In this document: one piece after another, positions 1-6,156 of the stretch | Numbering within the stretch: the first letter of the stretch is position 1 | Layout of the letters: every line of letters starts with the position of its first letter | Assembly (NCBI GenBank): GCA_017962865.1 | Contig: JAGCUM010000008.1 | Location: 1-7,536 of the forward strand | Length of the DNA stretch: 7,536 nucleotides | Direction: 5' to 3' | Origin: Spirochaetales bacterium | Lineage (GTDB): Bacteria; Spirochaetota; Spirochaetia; Sphaerochaetales; Sphaerochaetaceae | The notes under the pieces: model-generated | Seen by the model: only the letters and a program-made list of their open reading frames with translations | What the model was told of the DNA's origin: nothing | Database searches by the model: none | Translations under genes and position numbers: made by a program

Positions 1-43
1 AGTTGTCTGTCTTCAGGCTAGACACCAACCAGTTCAGACAACT
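1..43. repeat. 9-bp inverted repeat at the left edge
   Basis: A perfect 9-bp inverted repeat, AGTTGTCTG at 1-9 and CAGACAACT at 35-43, is separated by 25 nt. It lies downstream of the NHL gene on the minus strand. The wide spacer makes a strong terminator unlikely, and the repeat is cut by the window edge, so it may belong to a larger structure. An operator or chance are the alternatives. No complete gene is visible in positions 1-65; all three minus-strand frames are closed there. Confidence 0.35.
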
Positions 44-65
44 TCACGACCCATATCCTCCATTC

Positions 66-1133
66 TCAAAAGCAGGGCGCGATAAACACCCGCCCTGAAG
101 CGATGGTCTGTGATTTGATTCTCTTCAGGCAGATGCACTGATGATCTTCTGTAGCGGTTGTCGGGAACAGGAAGAGGTCTCCCTTGCTGTTGACTGCACT
201 GCCGTGGGCTCTCAGTTCGCTGTTGAAGTAACCGATCTGTGCGACAACCTCGAATTCGGGGTTGAAGACAGTGAGGTAACCGCCGCGACCGACGCAGTAG
301 ATGTAATCCTTGTCGGCGACAATGCCGGAAGGCTGTCCGAGATTGCCCTTGCAGTATGCAAGCACATTGCCTTCGTTATCGAAGACATGAACTGCGTTCT
401 GGTCTCTGTCGCATACCCAGATCTGATCTTTGGCATCGACTGTGACTGCATGGACCATGAGGAACTTGCCGGGCTCGTCTCCCCTTCCGCCCCAGGTCTT
501 GATCAGCTTTCCATCCCTGGAGAATCTGTGGACTGCAACGTTGCCGTATCCGTCTGCAACATAGATATCACCCTTGGAATCGAGTGCTACGTCAGTGGGT
601 CTGTTGAACGGCTCAGCGCATCTTACGACAGTGGCTCTCTCTGCTTCGGTGAGGGCTGTCAGTCCGGGTATGCGCATATACGGCTCGGGCGGATAAAGAT
701 TGCCGAGTCTTCTCTGCTCTTCATAGTAGTGTCCGTTGAAGCCTGAATCGCTTCCCTTTCCCCTGTTTCCCATCTCAAGGAGAACGTTGCCCTTGTCATC
801 GAACTCACGTACGACATGCATCGGGATGTCGGCCATCATGTATGTGTCATCCGGTGTTGCGATTCCGAAGTGGCAGATTGTGATGACGCCCCTTCCGAAC
901 TCACCTACATAGTTTCCTTCCGGATCGAGCTTGATGACGGGATTCGGGCAGCCTCTGACTTCGAGGTAGACGTTGTCGTGCTTGTCACAGAAACCACCGG
1001 CAACACTTGCATAGAACACATGAGGCGGGAGCTTCTTTGCGAAATCGGCGATGTACTCGTATTTGAGTCCGCCACCCTCATAGGTGATGGACATGTGCTT
1101 CTCTCTGTCGTAATCACATTTCATTGTCTTCAT
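66..1133 (-). CDS. NHL-repeat beta-propeller protein
   Basis: A 355-residue protein built of NHL repeats. The clearest is at residues 176-224 (FNRPTDVALDSKGDIYVADG onward, ending in a GGRGDEPGKF turn). Others lie near 226-262 (VHAVTVDAKDQIWVCDRDQN) and 266-302, with more degenerate repeats at about 38-125, so a roughly six-bladed propeller is likely. No signal peptide or membrane segment is seen, so it should be cytoplasmic. The start is the ATG at 1133, preceded by AAAGGAG at good spacing; the reading frame extends further upstream but into the preceding gene. It follows that gene by 16 bp and is the last gene of the dctPQM operon. NHL propellers include amidating lyases, SMP-30-like lactonases and non-enzymatic scaffolds; I cannot choose among them. 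About 15 residues after CLKRIK read through a terminator-like hairpin and look unlike the rest of the fold. Confidence 0.85.
   Translation of the reverse strand: MKTMKCDYDREKHMSITYEGGGLKYEYIADFAKKLPPHVFYASVAGGFCDKHDNVYLEVRGCPNPVIKLDPEGNYVGEFGRGVITICHFGIATPDDTYMMADIPMHVVREFDDKGNVLLEMGNRGKGSDSGFNGHYYEEQRRLGNLYPPEPYMRIPGLTALTEAERATVVRCAEPFNRPTDVALDSKGDIYVADGYGNVAVHRFSRDGKLIKTWGGRGDEPGKFLMVHAVTVDAKDQIWVCDRDQNAVHVFDNEGNVLAYCKGNLGQPSGIVADKDYIYCVGRGGYLTVFNPEFEVVAQIGYFNSELRAHGSAVNSKGDLFLFPTTATEDHQCICLKRIKSQTIASGRVFIAPCF
68..97 (-). terminator. terminator-like hairpin inside the 3' end of the NHL gene
   Basis: On the minus strand, CAGGGCG (97-91) pairs perfectly with CGCCCTG (79-73) around an 11-nt loop. 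It is followed by C and a run of four T (71-68) that runs into the TGA stop. A GC-rich 7-bp stem followed by T residues resembles an intrinsic terminator for the dctPQM operon. The T-tract is short, so termination may be partial. Unusually, the stem lies within the last codons of the gene rather than after the stop. Confidence 0.45.
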
Positions 1134-1149
1134 GGTGATTTCTCCTTTT

Positions 1150-1716
1150 TTATTTCCCAAGTCTGAATCTTCTGCAGCAGAAGAAGTTGTTTGCTGCAAT
1201 CGTGGGCTGGTCATAGTAGAAGATTCCCAGCTCGTTGAATGTCAGCTCCTTTCCGATGAAAGACCTGTCGATGCTGTCGACAAATCCCTTGTAGTTCTCG
1301 TACGGTGCAGTTCCGAATCCCAAGGTGATGGATTTCTGTCCGGTAACTCCGTCCTTCTCCGGGATTTCGAGTCCCAGTTCGGAGATGAGGCTTGCCCTCA
1401 CCTGCTTTCTGAGTTCGTCCAGACCGAATCCTTCCTCGAACTTGAGGAAGTAGGAACCGAACTGATCGCTGATCTTGCCTGCAACAATGTCGTTAAGTTT
1501 CACAGTCACCGGCTTGAGAGTAGTTGCAAGCTTCTCTGCGAACTTCTCATACTCGGCCCAATTCTTGACCTCGTAGGGCATTCCAAGGGAGATATGTCTG
1601 GGAAGACCTGCGGCTGCAACACCGACACCGCCTTCGACAGCTCCCCTTCTCATGATGTCGCGGATATAGTTTTCCGCATCGAAGTCTGCAAGCAGACAAA
1701 GTGTACCTTTTTTCAT
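1150..1716 (-). CDS. 2H phosphoesterase / 2'-5' RNA ligase (LigT)-like protein, second His lost
   Basis: A 188-residue protein of the 2H phosphoesterase (LigT-like) type. The first HxS/T motif is intact as H41-I-S43 in RHISLGMP. The segment SYFLKFEEGFGLDELRKQV (88-106) and the final strand ELGIFYYDQ (162-170) fit the two-lobed fold. The second motif, expected as HxT followed by LG, reads S129-I-T131-LG, so one of the two catalytic histidines is replaced by serine. Known members hydrolyse cyclic phosphodiesters or 2'-5' RNA linkages using both histidines, so normal catalysis is doubtful here and a binding role is possible. The ATG at 1716 has GGAGG 8 nt upstream, immediately after the dctM stop (13-bp gap), so it is very likely co-translated with the transporter. 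The family call rests on motif pattern and length; the substrate is unknown. Confidence 0.72.
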   Translation of the reverse strand: MKKGTLCLLADFDAENYIRDIMRRGAVEGGVGVAAAGLPRHISLGMPYEVKNWAEYEKFAEKLATTLKPVTVKLNDIVAGKISDQFGSYFLKFEEGFGLDELRKQVRASLISELGLEIPEKDGVTGQKSITLGFGTAPYENYKGFVDSIDRSFIGKELTFNELGIFYYDQPTIAANNFFCCRRFRLGK

Positions 1717-1729
1717 TCTCTATACCTCC

Positions 1730-3031
1730 TCACAAGACCAGGCTCGGGTACCACAGTGAAATCTGCGGGAAGAGACCAAGAAGGACAACGGCAATGATGA
1801 CGCAGATAATGAACGGGATGCTTTCCTTTGCAACCTTCATCGCCGAGGTGTCGGCTATACTTGCCGTCAGATAGAGCAGCGTTCCGACAGGTGGCGTATT
1901 CAGTCCCATGGCACAGACCATTGCAGCTGATACTGCAAATACATAAGGATCAACACCGGCGGCAATACAGGGAATTGCAAGAACCGGGATGAAGATCATT
2001 GTGATAACCAATGTTTCAAGAACCATACCGAGGATGAAGATAATCAGCATGGCGAGCATGAAGACCGTGAAACGGGAAAGGCCGAGGCCTCCGATCCAGG
2101 CAGCAAGTGAATTCTGGAAGTTGAGCGAACCGATGATCCAGATGAAAACGGTTGCGGCAGCAAGCATCGAGAAGACAACGGCAACCTGTCTTGCAGTAGC
2201 TTTGATACAGTTCCAAAGGCCCTTCCAATCAAGTTCCTTGTAAATAACCATTGAAATAAAAGCTGCAAGTACACAGGATACAGCACCGATTTCGGTAACG
2301 GTTCCGATTCCGACGGTAAGACAAATCAGAATCAAAACAGGAAGCAGAATTGCCCAGAAGTTGATCTTGAATTCCTTCCAGATGACCTTGAATCCTGCAA
2401 ACTTCTCGGTGCAAGGGTAGTTTCTTTTGTGGGAGATGTATATGGAATAAACAAGCTCCAAAAGACCCATTGCAAGTCCGGGAATAAGACCGCAGAGGAA
2501 TAGCTTTCTTACTGAAAGGTCCATCATGCTGGCAATGAAGACAAAGGTCGTCGAAGGCGGAATAATCGGTCCGATGATTGAACTCATCTGAGTAACGGCA
2601 GCTGAGTAAGGAGCATCATATCCCTGTCTTTTCATCATCGGGATCATAAGGTTTCCGATGGATGCGGTATCTGCTGCGGCAGAACCGGAAACACCGGCGA
2701 ACAGGACTGAAGCGATGATGTTTATATGGCTGAGCGAGCCCTTAACGTGACCGATACAGGCATTACCGAATTTGACGATTCTGTCTCCGAGTCCGCCATG
2801 ATTGAGAATTGCACCCAGAAGGAAGTAGAAGATGATGGATGCATAGGTCGAATTTCCCAGACCCTGGACAAATGTCTGTCCGAAGACGAACATCGGGATC
2901 GAACCCGGGAAAACAATGGCATATACTGCTGCTGATGCAAAACATGCCAGGAAGAAGGGGAATCTGAGGAACATCGTCACAAAGAGAACCCCGAACAGAA
3001 CAACAAGTTTCCAAACCAGAATTGTACTCAT
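1730..3031 (-). CDS. dctM: TRAP transporter large permease subunit, DctM type
   Basis: A 433-residue polytopic inner-membrane protein, the normal length for the large membrane subunit of tripartite ATP-independent periplasmic (TRAP) transporters. It forms the ion-coupled elevator domain that moves substrate received from DctP. Family signatures are visible in order: FAGVSGSAAADTASIG (111-126), MSSIIGPIIPPSTTFV (149-164), GIGTVTEIGAVSC (241-253, the position of the usual GxxTPTEA motif), ILGMVLETLVITMIFIPVLA (333-352) and MGLNTPPVGTLLYLT (375-389). Its start ATG overlaps the dctQ stop (ATGA, 4 bp), with AGAGGTGA upstream, so translation is coupled to dctQ. The closing residues are intact and the protein looks functional. 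Substrate cannot be inferred from this subunit. Confidence 0.96.
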   Translation of the reverse strand: MSTILVWKLVVLFGVLFVTMFLRFPFFLACFASAAVYAIVFPGSIPMFVFGQTFVQGLGNSTYASIIFYFLLGAILNHGGLGDRIVKFGNACIGHVKGSLSHINIIASVLFAGVSGSAAADTASIGNLMIPMMKRQGYDAPYSAAVTQMSSIIGPIIPPSTTFVFIASMMDLSVRKLFLCGLIPGLAMGLLELVYSIYISHKRNYPCTEKFAGFKVIWKEFKINFWAILLPVLILICLTVGIGTVTEIGAVSCVLAAFISMVIYKELDWKGLWNCIKATARQVAVVFSMLAAATVFIWIIGSLNFQNSLAAWIGGLGLSRFTVFMLAMLIIFILGMVLETLVITMIFIPVLAIPCIAAGVDPYVFAVSAAMVCAMGLNTPPVGTLLYLTASIADTSAMKVAKESIPFIICVIIAVVLLGLFPQISLWYPSLVL

Positions 3032-3531
3032 GCGGTCACCTCTTTGTTTTCAGATTTCCATCTGAGAATCTGTTCCACGACACATTCGATTGCGGCAAAT
3101 ACAGTCAGTGCACCGCCCACGATGACAGGCACATATCTATGGAATTCATCAATTCCGAGCATTGACTGAACGAAACCCTTGTTGGCGTTGGCGGAGAGAA
3201 TTCCGACCCACACCATCATGATTCCTGCCAATATGAGAACGATGTCCACGATGAACATCACTATTTTCTTTCCTTTAGCGCTAACGATTGAATCGATTAT
3301 GTTGATCAGAAGATGCTCATGGTTGATTGTACCGATACTGATACCGAGAGCCATCATCCAAAGCATTCCGAAAACTGAAACGTCTTCAGCGAAGACAAAT
3401 CCTGCGTTGATAACGTACCTTGAAAGGACCTGGAAAACATCTACAAGCAGGATCACTATGCAGATAATCGCACATACGGCAACGATTACCTTCGTGTAAA
3501 CTTTCTTGAACTTTTCAAGTATCTGAAGCAT
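3028..3531 (-). CDS. dctQ: TRAP transporter small permease subunit, DctQ type
   Basis: A 167-residue four-helix membrane protein, the small subunit that braces DctM in TRAP transporters. Hydrophobic segments lie at about residues 13-36, 50-68, 88-112 and 133-155. The family-typical loop SRYVINAGFVFAEDVSVFG (37-55) and HLLINI (73-78) are present, and the C-terminus is charged. I chose the ATG at 3531: GAGGGTGAT stands just before it, and MLQILEKFKKVYTK is a normal DctQ N-terminus. Reading further upstream would translate the hairpin in the dctP-dctQ gap. It is followed directly by dctM with a 4-bp overlap. dctQ sequences are poorly conserved in general, so the call leans on topology, the central motif and position between dctP and dctM. 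Confidence 0.92.
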   Translation of the reverse strand: MLQILEKFKKVYTKVIVAVCAIICIVILLVDVFQVLSRYVINAGFVFAEDVSVFGMLWMMALGISIGTINHEHLLINIIDSIVSAKGKKIVMFIVDIVLILAGIMMVWVGILSANANKGFVQSMLGIDEFHRYVPVIVGGALTVFAAIECVVEQILRWKSENKEVTA

Positions 3532-3551
3532 ATCACCCTCAAAAAGTGTTA

Positions 3552-3583
3552 GTAGAGGTTGCCACGGCTGTGGCAACCTCTAC
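3552..3583 (-). terminator. strong stem-loop between dctP and dctQ (partial terminator or mRNA stabiliser)
   Basis: A perfect 14-bp stem, GTAGAGGTTGCCAC at 3552-3565 with its complement at 3570-3583, closes a 4-nt loop. On the minus strand TTTTT follows after a 6-nt gap, before the dctQ ribosome-binding site. It lies 18 nt past the dctP stop. Intergenic hairpins after the binding-protein gene are known in transporter operons, where they raise binding-protein output over permease output by 3' end protection or partial termination; that role here is inference. The separated T-run suggests read-through rather than full termination. Confidence 0.75.
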
Positions 3584-3601
3584 CTGTTAATCAGAATCGA
3601 A

Positions 3602-4657
3602 TCAGTACGGAGTAGCCTGAATCTGATCGTACAGACCTGCAGGGAAGAACTGACCGTCGAACTGCTCATGTACGAGCTGTGAGAAGTAGGCCTTCCACTC
3701 GTCGAAATCGAACTCAACGATTGTTCCGCCGTGCTCACGAATCTCTGCCTTGGCAGCTTCATACTTTGATGCGTATGCTGCTGAACCCTTCTCGCAAGCG
3801 TATGCGAGAGCCTCATTCCACCAGCCCTGCTCTTCTTCTGTCATTGCCTGCCATGTCTTGTCTGACATGTACATGAGCATTGCCTGCTTGATGTAGTCGG
3901 TTTCCGTGAAGTACGGAGCGACTTCATAGAGCTTGAGAGCGGAAGCGGATGCAACGATGTCATTCTCCTGACCATCAACAAGACCGCTGCTCAGTGATGT
4001 GTAGAGCTCGGATGCGGGGATGACCATCGGAGCTGCTCCGGTTGCCTGCCACAGCTTCATCTGGACTGTTGACTCGGGAACTCTCATGCGGAGGTTCTTG
4101 AGATCTGAGGGATGGACAATCGGCTTGACCGTGTTGAAGCTTCTTGCTGTCTGGTGGCATCCGAGACCGGAGATATAAATACCGGAAGTTGTTCTGATTT
4201 CCTCAACCATCTGCTTCCAGAGATCGCTCTTCAGGAAGGCATCCATGTGAGCATCGTTGTCGAATACATAAGGCATTGCAACTGCATAGAACTTCTCGGA
4301 GTTCGGGAGGTTTGTTGCAAGGTCAAAGCCGGTGGGCATGAGATCCAGGGTTCCCTGCTTCAGCTGAGCAAGAAGCTGGGTGTTGTTTCCGAGAGCTCCG
4401 CCGAAAACGCACTCATAACCGATTGTACCGCCGGACAGTTCCATGAGTTTCTCATTCAGAGAAGCATGCATGATATACAGACCGTTTGTGGGATCTGTTG
4501 AAGCGGGTGCGGATGTTCCAGCCCTGAGAATACGCGGCTTATCGACTGTTCCTGCGATTCCCTTCTTCTCTCCGGAGGCTGCTGCCTCTGTTCCACCGTT
4601 TGCAAAGATTGCGAAAACGGTCAATGCCATAAGCACGATACAAAGAATTTTCTTCAT
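3602..4657 (-). CDS. dctP: TRAP transporter substrate-binding protein, DctP type
   Basis: A 351-residue periplasmic solute-binding protein. Residues 1-19 form an export signal (MKK, then a hydrophobic stretch ending VFAIFA) with likely cleavage before NGG and a flexible Ala/Glu/Gly linker. The mature part shows DctP features: LAQLKQGTLDLMPTG (96-110), the first conserved Arg in ARSFNTVKPI (171-180), the carboxylate-binding Arg segment LKNLRMRVPES (186-196, R192) and SSGLVDGQEN (223-232). These argue for an organic-acid ligand. C6 is too near the N-terminus for a lipobox, so lipoprotein processing is not supported. AAGGAG precedes the ATG at good spacing. It is the first gene of the operon and is followed by a strong hairpin before dctQ. 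Ligand identity (sugar acid, dicarboxylate or other) is not determinable by eye. Confidence 0.96.
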   Translation of the reverse strand: MKKILCIVLMALTVFAIFANGGTEAAASGEKKGIAGTVDKPRILRAGTSAPASTDPTNGLYIMHASLNEKLMELSGGTIGYECVFGGALGNNTQLLAQLKQGTLDLMPTGFDLATNLPNSEKFYAVAMPYVFDNDAHMDAFLKSDLWKQMVEEIRTTSGIYISGLGCHQTARSFNTVKPIVHPSDLKNLRMRVPESTVQMKLWQATGAAPMVIPASELYTSLSSGLVDGQENDIVASASALKLYEVAPYFTETDYIKQAMLMYMSDKTWQAMTEEEQGWWNEALAYACEKGSAAYASKYEAAKAEIREHGGTIVEFDFDEWKAYFSQLVHEQFDGQFFPAGLYDQIQATPY

Positions 4658-4790
4658 TCTTGACTCCTTTTTGGGTTTCCCCTTTTGTTATTCGTTTATT
4701 CAAAGTGCCGTTGCACTCTCCATTTCCTATGAACTCACCTGCATTGAAATTAGTTGCAATGATAACTGCAATCGGATTCAATACTCTTAT

Positions 4791-4818
4791 ACCTTAACAT
4801 ATTTTTTTGATTCGTCAA
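4791..4818 (-). promoter_or_regulatory. candidate sigma-70 promoter of the dctP operon
   Basis: On the minus strand TTGACG (4818-4813) is followed after 16 bp by TAAGGT (4796-4791), preceded by TG one base upstream, an extended -10. A T-rich run just upstream of the -35 (4834-4821) resembles an UP element. The predicted start near 4784 leaves a leader of about 125 nt before dctP. TATAAG (4791-4786) is another possible -10 but its spacing of 21 bp is poor. Confidence 0.55.
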
Positions 4819-4872
4819 GCAAAAAAGAAAAAAACTGATTTGACCCCGCTTTATTTCAGAAATAATAAATCG

Positions 4873-4903
4873 TTGACAACGCATTTAATTTCCATAATAT
4901 AAT
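4873..4903 (+). promoter_or_regulatory. candidate distal promoter for the XRE regulator
   Basis: A consensus TTGACA (4873-4878) is followed by TAATAT (4895-4900) at 16 bp, or TATAAT (4898-4903) at 19 bp. The -35 sits inside an 11-bp interrupted palindrome, CGTTG-A-CAACG (4871-4881). Transcription from here would give a leader over 200 nt long that includes both larger inverted repeats downstream. Confidence 0.4.
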
Positions 4904-4935
4904 TGATATACAAGCCAATTGACGTAGGCAGGCAG

Positions 4936-4956
4936 CTGTTTTTGTTCCCAAAACAG
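4936..4956. repeat. inverted repeat CTGTTTT-N7-AAAACAG
   Basis: A perfect 7-bp inverted repeat (4936-4942 and 4950-4956) with a 7-nt spacer lies between the distal promoter candidate and the XRE gene. The size and dyad symmetry would suit a dimeric HTH regulator. The binding protein is unknown. Confidence 0.4.
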
Positions 4957-4980
4957 TATCTGAGTAGGATGGGCGTAATT

Positions 4981-5012
4981 AAACAAAATTGGTTTTTTTG
5001 TCAATTTTGTTT
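4981..5012. repeat. 11-bp inverted repeat with T-rich loop, candidate operator
   Basis: AAACAAAATTG (4981-4991) and CAATTTTGTTT (5002-5012) form a perfect 11-bp inverted repeat around a 10-nt loop containing seven T. It is the longest dyad in the intergenic region. The AT-rich stem would make a poor terminator, so an operator for the divergent regulator is the better guess. Confidence 0.5.
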
Positions 5013-5084
5013 GATTCTACTAGTCTTCTTGTTATCTGAAATTTGGAACAGAATGGGCATATAGAACGGTGAGACGTCTGATTC

Positions 5085-5109
5085 TTGTCAATAACGTATT
5101 GTTTATAAT
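5085..5109 (+). promoter_or_regulatory. candidate proximal XRE promoter with overlapping palindrome
   Basis: A consensus -10, TATAAT (5104-5109), lies 21 bp before the XRE start codon. TTGTCA (5085-5090) is only 13 bp upstream, too close for a normal -35, so this would be a weak or activator-dependent promoter. The palindrome CAATA-ACG-TATTG (5089-5101) abuts the -10 and could be an autoregulatory site. A further 8-bp palindrome, AGACGTCT, lies at 5072-5079. Confidence 0.4.
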
Positions 5110-5130
5110 AATCTGACTGAGAGGACAAAG

Positions 5131-6156
5131 ATGATCGGGGAAAGTATAAGGATTGCAAGAATGGCCCATGGGCTTTCATTACAGGAACTATCTGAACGAC
5201 TTACTGAAGCAGGTTTTCCGACGACAAAAGCAACCTTATCCAATTATGAAACCAACAAGTATACTCCGAATGAAGATACGCTCAAGGCAATCGCCGGCCA
5301 GCTTTTCACTCCTGTGGATTTTTTCAAGAGCAATTCAATTATTGAGGCAAATGTTTCTTTCTTCAGAGAACCTTTTATAGCTGACAGAAGAAGGCAATAT
5401 CTTGAAGCATATATCAGCTCGGAACTGGAAAGATTCAGGTACTGGGAGTCGCTTCTGGATATACCCGTTCTTTGGAAGGCAGAAGCACCGAAGGTTTATT
5501 CCCTGAATGACAGCAAGGAAATAGAAGCTCTTGCTGAAGAATTCCGAGAGATTTATGGGGCCGGGACGAGTGCAATCGCCAGTGTTTGTGCCCTCTTGGA
5601 AAACCGTGGCTGGCATTTGTTTGCACTTCCCGATTTCAGTGAAGCAAGTATGAATATAACCGGCTATGACAAAACTACCGGAATGCCATTCATCCTTTAC
5701 CGAACGTTCGGCCACCAGGACGAAATGAGACTTGCTCTCATTCGAAGCGTGGGCCTGTCACTGATTCAAGGACGTAACCAGAGAGAAACAGATTTGTTAA
5801 CCGCCCGCTTTGCTCGTGCAGTGCTTCTGCCACAGAAGCAGTGCATATCCCTATTCGGAAATAAGCGTACACGAATCGCAAGAAGCGAACTTGCAACCGG
5901 AAAAAGGCTTTTCGGCCTCGGAAAAGGTTCCATAATGCGCAGAATGCTTGAGCTCGGCATCATTGAGGAACCGTTGTTCAACGAATTCAACGCCTATGTA
6001 TTCGAACATTTCGATTCAACTCGTGCCAACGGAATTCTGGATGAGAGTACTTTCTACGAAGTTCCTACTACATGGGAGATGCGTGCTGTCAGGGCTGAGG
6101 CAGAGGGCCTGGTCAGCAGCATCAGCATGAAGCAATACTTCGGGCCTCAACCGTAA
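5131..6156 (+). CDS. XRE-family regulator with degenerate ImmA/IrrE-like domain
   Basis: A 341-residue two-domain protein. Residues 5-66 are a Cro/C1-type helix-turn-helix: IRIARMAHGLSLQELSERL, then TTKATLSNYETNKYTPNEDT with the typical SNYE recognition-helix end. Residues about 120-260 follow the ImmA/IrrE (DUF955) plan, including the helix followed by RFARAVLLP (226-234), equivalent to the usual FAxxLLMP. The zinc-binding HExGH is replaced by R205-S-V-G-L209 in RLALIRSVGLSLI, so the protease site is lost while the surrounding helix pattern is kept. It probably acts as a DNA-binding sensor rather than a peptidase. GAGAGGA precedes the ATG. It is transcribed divergently from dctP, so it is the likely regulator of that operon and possibly of the cyclase operon too. 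Its last 10 bp overlap the convergent cupin gene. Confidence 0.85.
   Translation: MIGESIRIARMAHGLSLQELSERLTEAGFPTTKATLSNYETNKYTPNEDTLKAIAGQLFTPVDFFKSNSIIEANVSFFREPFIADRRRQYLEAYISSELERFRYWESLLDIPVLWKAEAPKVYSLNDSKEIEALAEEFREIYGAGTSAIASVCALLENRGWHLFALPDFSEASMNITGYDKTTGMPFILYRTFGHQDEMRLALIRSVGLSLIQGRNQRETDLLTARFARAVLLPQKQCISLFGNKRTRIARSELATGKRLFGLGKGSIMRRMLELGIIEEPLFNEFNAYVFEHFDSTRANGILDESTFYEVPTTWEMRAVRAEAEGLVSSISMKQYFGPQP

Larger units (their letters stand above)
4658..5130. promoter_or_regulatory. AT-rich divergent intergenic region between dctP and the XRE regulator
   Basis: A 473-bp stretch without a convincing gene, much richer in A and T than its flanks. It holds the dctP leader (4658 to about 4784), a minus-strand promoter, an A-tract (4821-4834), three plus-strand promoter-like sites and several inverted repeats. 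In the dctP leader there is also AGTGC-CGTT-GCACT (4704-4717) and TTGCA-N8-TGCAA (4754-4771). The plus-strand candidates not listed separately include TTGACC (4840-4845) with TAATAA (4863-4868) at 17 bp. The arrangement suits a regulator acting on itself and on the divergent operon. Confidence 0.75.

Noticed and set aside
141..746. Long plus-strand open frame opposite the NHL gene
   Set aside because: It is the antisense of a clear NHL-repeat gene, resembles no known family, and lacks a good ribosome-binding site.
1132..1797. Long plus-strand open frame opposite the 2H-like gene
   Set aside because: It spans a gene junction on the other strand and its protein shows no recognisable domain, as expected for an antisense shadow.
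3790..3809. 7-bp inverted repeat TCTCGCA / TGCGAGA
   Set aside because: It is inside dctP coding sequence with no T-run or other context.
4640..4657. Lipoprotein processing of DctP at Cys6
   Set aside because: The cysteine comes after only five residues, too early for a signal peptide, and no lipobox surrounds it; cleavage after FA before NGG fits better.
4539..4781. 80-residue minus-strand frame overlapping the dctP start
   Set aside because: It overlaps the dctP ribosome-binding site and signal peptide in another frame, and starts at an ATG without a clear ribosome-binding site.
5085..5109. TTGTCA with TATAAT as a standard -35/-10 pair
   Set aside because: The spacing is 13 bp, too short for sigma-70; only the -10 element is retained as a candidate.
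4979..5179. 66-residue minus-strand frame in the intergenic region
   Set aside because: Its start lies inside the XRE gene, its composition is low in complexity at the end, and it crosses the regulatory dyads.
5822..5840. Perfect 8-bp inverted repeat TGCTTCTG-CCA-CAGAAGCA
   Set aside because: It lies within the XRE coding sequence over the conserved VLLP segment, has no T-run, and is probably a by-product of codon choice.
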